Below are positions 16,784-19,436 of a DNA stretch of 19,436 bases, piece by piece. Numbering within the stretch: position 1 is the first letter of the stretch; each line of letters opens with the position of its first letter. Source of the stretch: CALOAD01 sp942491415. GTDB taxonomy: Bacteria > Cyanobacteriota > Vampirovibrionia > Gastranaerophilales > CALOAD01. The stretch is taken from the NCBI GenBank assembly GCA_942491415.1, contig CALOAD010000023.1, forward strand, positions 1-19,436. Reading direction: 5' to 3'. The position numbers were made by a program, and so were the translations under genes. Under the pieces are notes generated by a model, which was given only the letters and a program-made list of their open reading frames with translations, was not told the origin of the DNA and ran no database searches.

Positions 16784-16806
16784 ACTCCAAAAACAGCTTT
16801 GTTTTC

Positions 16807-16845
16807 CGGAGACCGTCACTCTACTCAGCTGAGCTACAGGCGCAT
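16807..16845 (-). other. attR core (relic tRNA-Arg 5' half)
   Basis: This copy runs from acceptor strand to anticodon loop and then loses similarity at CTCCG, with no 3' half. The D loop has lost its GG (GA instead), as expected for a displaced, unselected tRNA fragment. It pairs with 2856-2894. Confidence 0.85.
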
Positions 16846-16898
16846 TTAATTATCTTAAGTTCATTATAATTCCAAGTAACATCTGATTTAAAAGGATT

Positions 16899-17568
16899 CT
16901 ATACAAGCCCTTCTCGCATTGCAGTAACAGCTGCTTGTGTTCTGTCATCAACGCATAATTTTTGCAAAATACTATGAACATGCGCTTTTGCTGTTGCACG
17001 TGTAATAAATAGAGTTTCTGCAATAGCCGCATTTGACATACCTTCTACAATAAGCCTTAAAACTTCGATTTCTCTTTGAGTAAGGCCTGCTGCCGCAGCG
17101 GCTTGCTGGCAAGATATTTGCTGTTCGCTTGAATTAGCAGCTTGATTTTTTTTAGGCTGGCTTATATTTTTAAGAACTAATTTATCTGTCGGATCAATCC
17201 GAGCCGTACCTTCATTTACAGCTCTAATCGCACTTGTTAATTGTTTGGTTGCTTTTCATAATGCTCTTGTTTGCTCCTGCACCAAAAGCGGCAAATACAT
17301 CATCTTCGCTGTCTCTAGATGTAAAAATTAATATCTTTGAATCGAGTTTTGCTTCTTTAATTTTTTGAGTAGCTTCAATACCGTCAATTCCGGGAAGACC
17401 TATATCCATTAGAATTACATCGGGATTTAATTCTTTTGCCATTTCAACTGCTTTTTCACCGTCTTCTGCTTCGCCAATAATCTCTATATCTTCTACTTTT
17501 TCCAGTGCAAGTTGAAGCCCCATTCTAGTCATTGTGTGATCTTCAACAAGTAATACCTTTATTGTCAT
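16899..17568 (-). pseudogene. NarL/FixJ-type response regulator, one frameshift
   Basis: The receiver domain (17568 to about 17257) has the acidic pair in LLVEDHTM, the phosphorylation Asp in VILMDIGLPG (about residue 55) and T/K positions. One extra base in the T run 17253-17256 breaks the frame. Corrected, it continues KATKQLTSAIRAVNEG, a linker with QQ/AAA repeats, and a LuxR HTH (LTQREIEVLRLIVEGMSNAA, then FITRATAKAHVHSILQKL), ending EGLV at 16899; total about 222 aa. Its ATG lies two bases after the kinase stop, with AGAGGA inside the kinase end, so they form one operon. This is chromosomal backbone; the tRNA relic lies about 50 bases downstream. The target genes are unknown. Confidence 0.88.
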
Positions 17569-17570
17569 TT

Positions 17571-19159
17571 TTATTCCTCTTTATCTATATTAATTATATT
17601 ACAAAGCAATGATTCATTTTGATTTTCACTAACAGGAATGGAAAATACAAATTTACTGCCTTTGTTAAGTTCGCTTTCCGCCCAAATTTTACCGGCGTGC
17701 GCTTCCACTATCTGACGGCTAAGATATAAACCAAGACCTGTGCTAGTAGAACGTTTTTTGCCAGTTCCCTGCGAAAACCTGTTGAATAGTTTAGGAAGAT
17801 CTTCTGCGGGAATCCCCATTCCTGTGTCTTTTATTGATACAGTTATATCTTTTGTTCCGAAATTAACGGAAATATCAATATTTCCGTTTTTGGTATAGTT
17901 TATTGCATTGCCTAAAAAGTTTGCTATAACACGTTTTAATTCATGTTTGTCAGCGTATATCTTTTCATCTTTGATGTTTTGGCAATTTATTGTAAGTCCA
18001 CGGCTTTCTGCAAGTGACTGAACTTGTTTTACGCAGTTTTGAATAACTTCTGATAATGCAAAATTTTCCCTATATAAAACAAGTTGTCCTGACTCGTATT
18101 TATAAACTTCAAGAAGCGCATTAACAAGCCCCAACATATCTTCGTTACTTTTTTTCATTGTATCCAGAAGCATTTTTTGTTTATCGGAAAGTTCACCTAC
18201 TGTTCCGTCAAGGAAGAACCGCAATGTTTGGATCGCGGCAAGCAAAGGTGTCCGTAAATCGTGTGTAAGAGTTGCAATAAAGTCATCCCTTAACCTGTCC
18301 AGCTCCTGATGAAGTGTAACATCTCTTAAAACCCCTACAAAGTATATTACTTCCTGTTCTACATCATTAATAATCGGCGCAAAACTTATTTCTATAGGAG
18401 TTAATTTACCTGTAAAGTGGTTTCTAATTTTATAATCTCTTATTAAAACATCTTTTTCCGAATTAAGCCGTTTATGAATAGGCTCATTTAGTTTATGCCT
18501 GCATATATCGGAAATGTTTTCGTCATAGTCCTTTCCATACAAGTTAAATTTTATTGAAAGAAGGATTAGTTGCACTATTTTTACCGTCTTTTGAAACTGT
18601 TATAATTCTCGTCAGCGCTGTGATTTATTGTGTCCTTAACTTGTAATTAGCTCTTCTTAAGTCTTTAGTTCGATCTTTAACTGTTTCTTCCAGCTTTTCA
18701 TTATATTTTTCAAGCTTGGATTTTGCTTCTTCAAGTTCTTTTATTTTTTGATTTAAGTTTTCGATAAGATGGCTTCGCTCTAGCCCGTTTCTTATGCAAA
18801 CCAGTAAATCGTCGTTGTCCCAGGGTTTTTCTATATATCTATAAAGTCCTATTTCATTAATGGCATTGATTGCACTTTCTTTATCAGCATACCCTGTTAA
18901 GAGTGAACAAACCGTAGTGCCTGAATTTATCTCTCTTGCTTTTTTAAGAAACTCTATACCATTGAGTTCCGGCATATAAAAATCTGATATAATCAGGTCA
19001 ACATTGGTAATTTTTATATATTCCAACGACTCAGCTGGAGAATTAAAAAGATTTACGTTCAAATATCCTTCCAACTTCAATAAAGTGCTTAAACTGGAAG
19101 TTATCATAGGTTCATCGTCAACTATTACGATATTACTATTCGTTTAAATTCTTTTTCAT
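17571..19159 (-). pseudogene. Hybrid histidine kinase: receiver-coiled coil-PAS-HisKA-HATPase, frameshifted
   Basis: The first segment (19159-18625) is a receiver: the acidic pair VIVDDEP just upstream of an internal ATG, phospho-Asp in LIISDFYMPE and Lys in YIEKPWDND, then a coiled coil (about 105-150). A PAS domain (about 18620-18300; INHSAD, ITVSKDGK, FVGVLRDVT) is interrupted by several single-base shifts near 18640-18555. The final part has HisKA with His in IATLTHDLRTPLLAA, N box NFLGNAINYTK, G1 DTGMGIP, F box and G2 GLGLYLSRQ. Total is about 528 aa. The best start is the ATG at 19159 (MKKNLN), one base out of frame with the receiver. A receiver at the input end suggests it is controlled by another kinase. 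It pairs with the LuxR-type regulator. Confidence 0.84.
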
Positions 19160-19192
19160 TCTCTTCTTTTTTTACTTAACGCTCAATTATTA

Positions 19193-19198
19193 ATTATA
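19193..19198 (-). promoter_or_regulatory. Possible -10 element of the kinase-regulator operon
   Basis: A consensus TATAAT on the minus strand lies 34 bases before the proposed kinase start, with no convincing -35 box at the right distance. Confidence 0.3.
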
Positions 19199-19305
19199 TC
19201 TGGATTTATACAAAATGATATTTAATTTTTATTAAGCTATGCCCTGCTATTTTGACATATATTTTAAATATAGAATTTTGAGCAAAAATACAAATTCTTA
19301 ACAAA

Positions 19306-19321
19306 AAAGAAGCATTTCTTT
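19306..19321 (-). terminator. Possible weak AT-rich terminator
   Basis: On the minus strand AAAGAA / TTCTTT with a four-base loop is followed by further T's. It would sit between the partial gene at 19391 and the kinase operon. The stem is short, so this is uncertain. I see nothing else between 19199 and 19390. Confidence 0.3.
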
Positions 19322-19390
19322 AAAATTAGTTATTTAGTCCTGAGATAAATCTTTAAGAGTGCTTTTTTACTTTTTTCAAAATATTAAGTT

Positions 19391-19436
19391 CTAGCCGGAA
19401 ATGAATTTATATCCGCACTGCTCGCTGATTACTCCC
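19391..19436 (-). CDS. Possible 3' end of an upstream gene (partial)
   Basis: The last bases of the window read on the minus strand as GVISEQCGYKFISG followed by TAG at 19393-19391. The composition is less AT-rich than the spacer beside it and fits a coding C-terminus. It is too short to name. Confidence 0.3.
   Translation of the reverse strand, partial: GVISEQCGYKFISG

Larger units (their letters stand above)
2856..16845. mobile_element. Integrative island (about 14 kb) in tRNA-Arg
   Basis: A 39-bp direct repeat (37/39 identical) of the tRNA-Arg 5' half occurs at 2856-2894 and 16807-16845. A tyrosine integrase sits next to the left copy and a matching pair of putative arm-type sites lies just inside each end. 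The interior holds an Xre-controlled divergent regulatory region, an HTH/ParB/recombinase operon and a defence-type cargo block. No conjugation, capsid, terminase or primase genes are seen, so the island is either mobilised by a helper or moves by excision and transformation or transduction. Confidence 0.88.

Noticed and set aside
16807..16843. A second tRNA-Arg gene
   Set aside because: Only the 5' half is present, the D-loop GG is lost and no T arm or 3' acceptor strand follows. It is the attR relic.
16850..17032. Separate 60-aa leftward gene
   Set aside because: It is another frame of the LuxR HTH part of the response regulator.
1..19436. Programmed ribosomal frameshifting as the cause of split genes
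   Set aside because: The breaks are too many, in unrelated genes, of both signs and without slippery heptamers plus structure.
1..19436. CRISPR array
   Set aside because: No set of regularly spaced repeats was seen; the only tandem repeats are the 9-bp coding repeat and a short GAAACAAATT duplication near 2749-2770.

Overview
The window is AT-rich, gene-dense bacterial DNA. It holds a chromosomal backbone interrupted by a mobile island of about 14 kb that is integrated in a tRNA-Arg gene. The hybrid histidine kinase and NarL/LuxR-type regulator on the right, with a regulator C-terminus of the kind common in Cyanobacteria-related lineages, together with the low GC, would suit a gut Gastranaerophilales/Melainabacteria-type organism. 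That assignment is inference and the sequence alone does not settle it.

Left flank (1-2892): the right end of one IS6-family copy, a frameshifted AAA ATPase/DUF4143 gene, a complete 841-bp IS6-family element with matching terminal inverted repeats, an SMC-like AAA ATPase gene cut off by that IS, and tRNA-Arg(CCG). Right flank (16846-19436): a two-component pair made of a receiver-PAS-HisKA-HATPase hybrid kinase and a receiver-LuxR regulator.

Island (about 2856-16845): a 39-bp near-perfect direct repeat of the 5' half of the tRNA marks the ends (37/39 identical). Just inside each end lies a 19-bp repeat (18/19 identical) built around paired TGGTGCA heptamers, which look like integrase arm-type sites. 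The left arm carries a tyrosine integrase, a hypothetical gene and an Xre repressor, all leftward. They diverge from a rightward operon of excisionase/AlpA-like HTH proteins, an HTH-zinc-ribbon protein, a ParB-like protein and a second tyrosine recombinase, which ends at a strong terminator. The divergent promoters share a palindrome that contains both -35 boxes. This int-repressor / Xis-AlpA layout resembles phage satellites and integrative islands, but no structural, packaging or primase gene is visible.

The right two-fifths of the island is a leftward cargo run starting from a near-consensus promoter next to attR: an HrgA-like HARE-HTH protein; a nuclease-methyltransferase followed by a two-TRD specificity region, probably one chain of about 1,200 aa; a DGQHR-domain protein that appears fused to a nucleotide-binding (NDT/SLOG/TIR-like) domain; a two-TM SLATT-like membrane protein; a previously hidden 44-aa membrane protein coupled to it by an ATGA overlap; then a zeta-toxin-like kinase overlapping a conserved-looking small protein. 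I regard the DGQHR-nucleotide-sensor fusion plus 2TM effector plus 44-aa protein as the best candidate for an undescribed anti-phage system.

More than 20 single-base frameshifts, nearly all in homopolymers, occur in island genes and in both flanks. This pattern looks like uncorrected long-read sequence, so most genes called frameshifted here may be intact in the organism.
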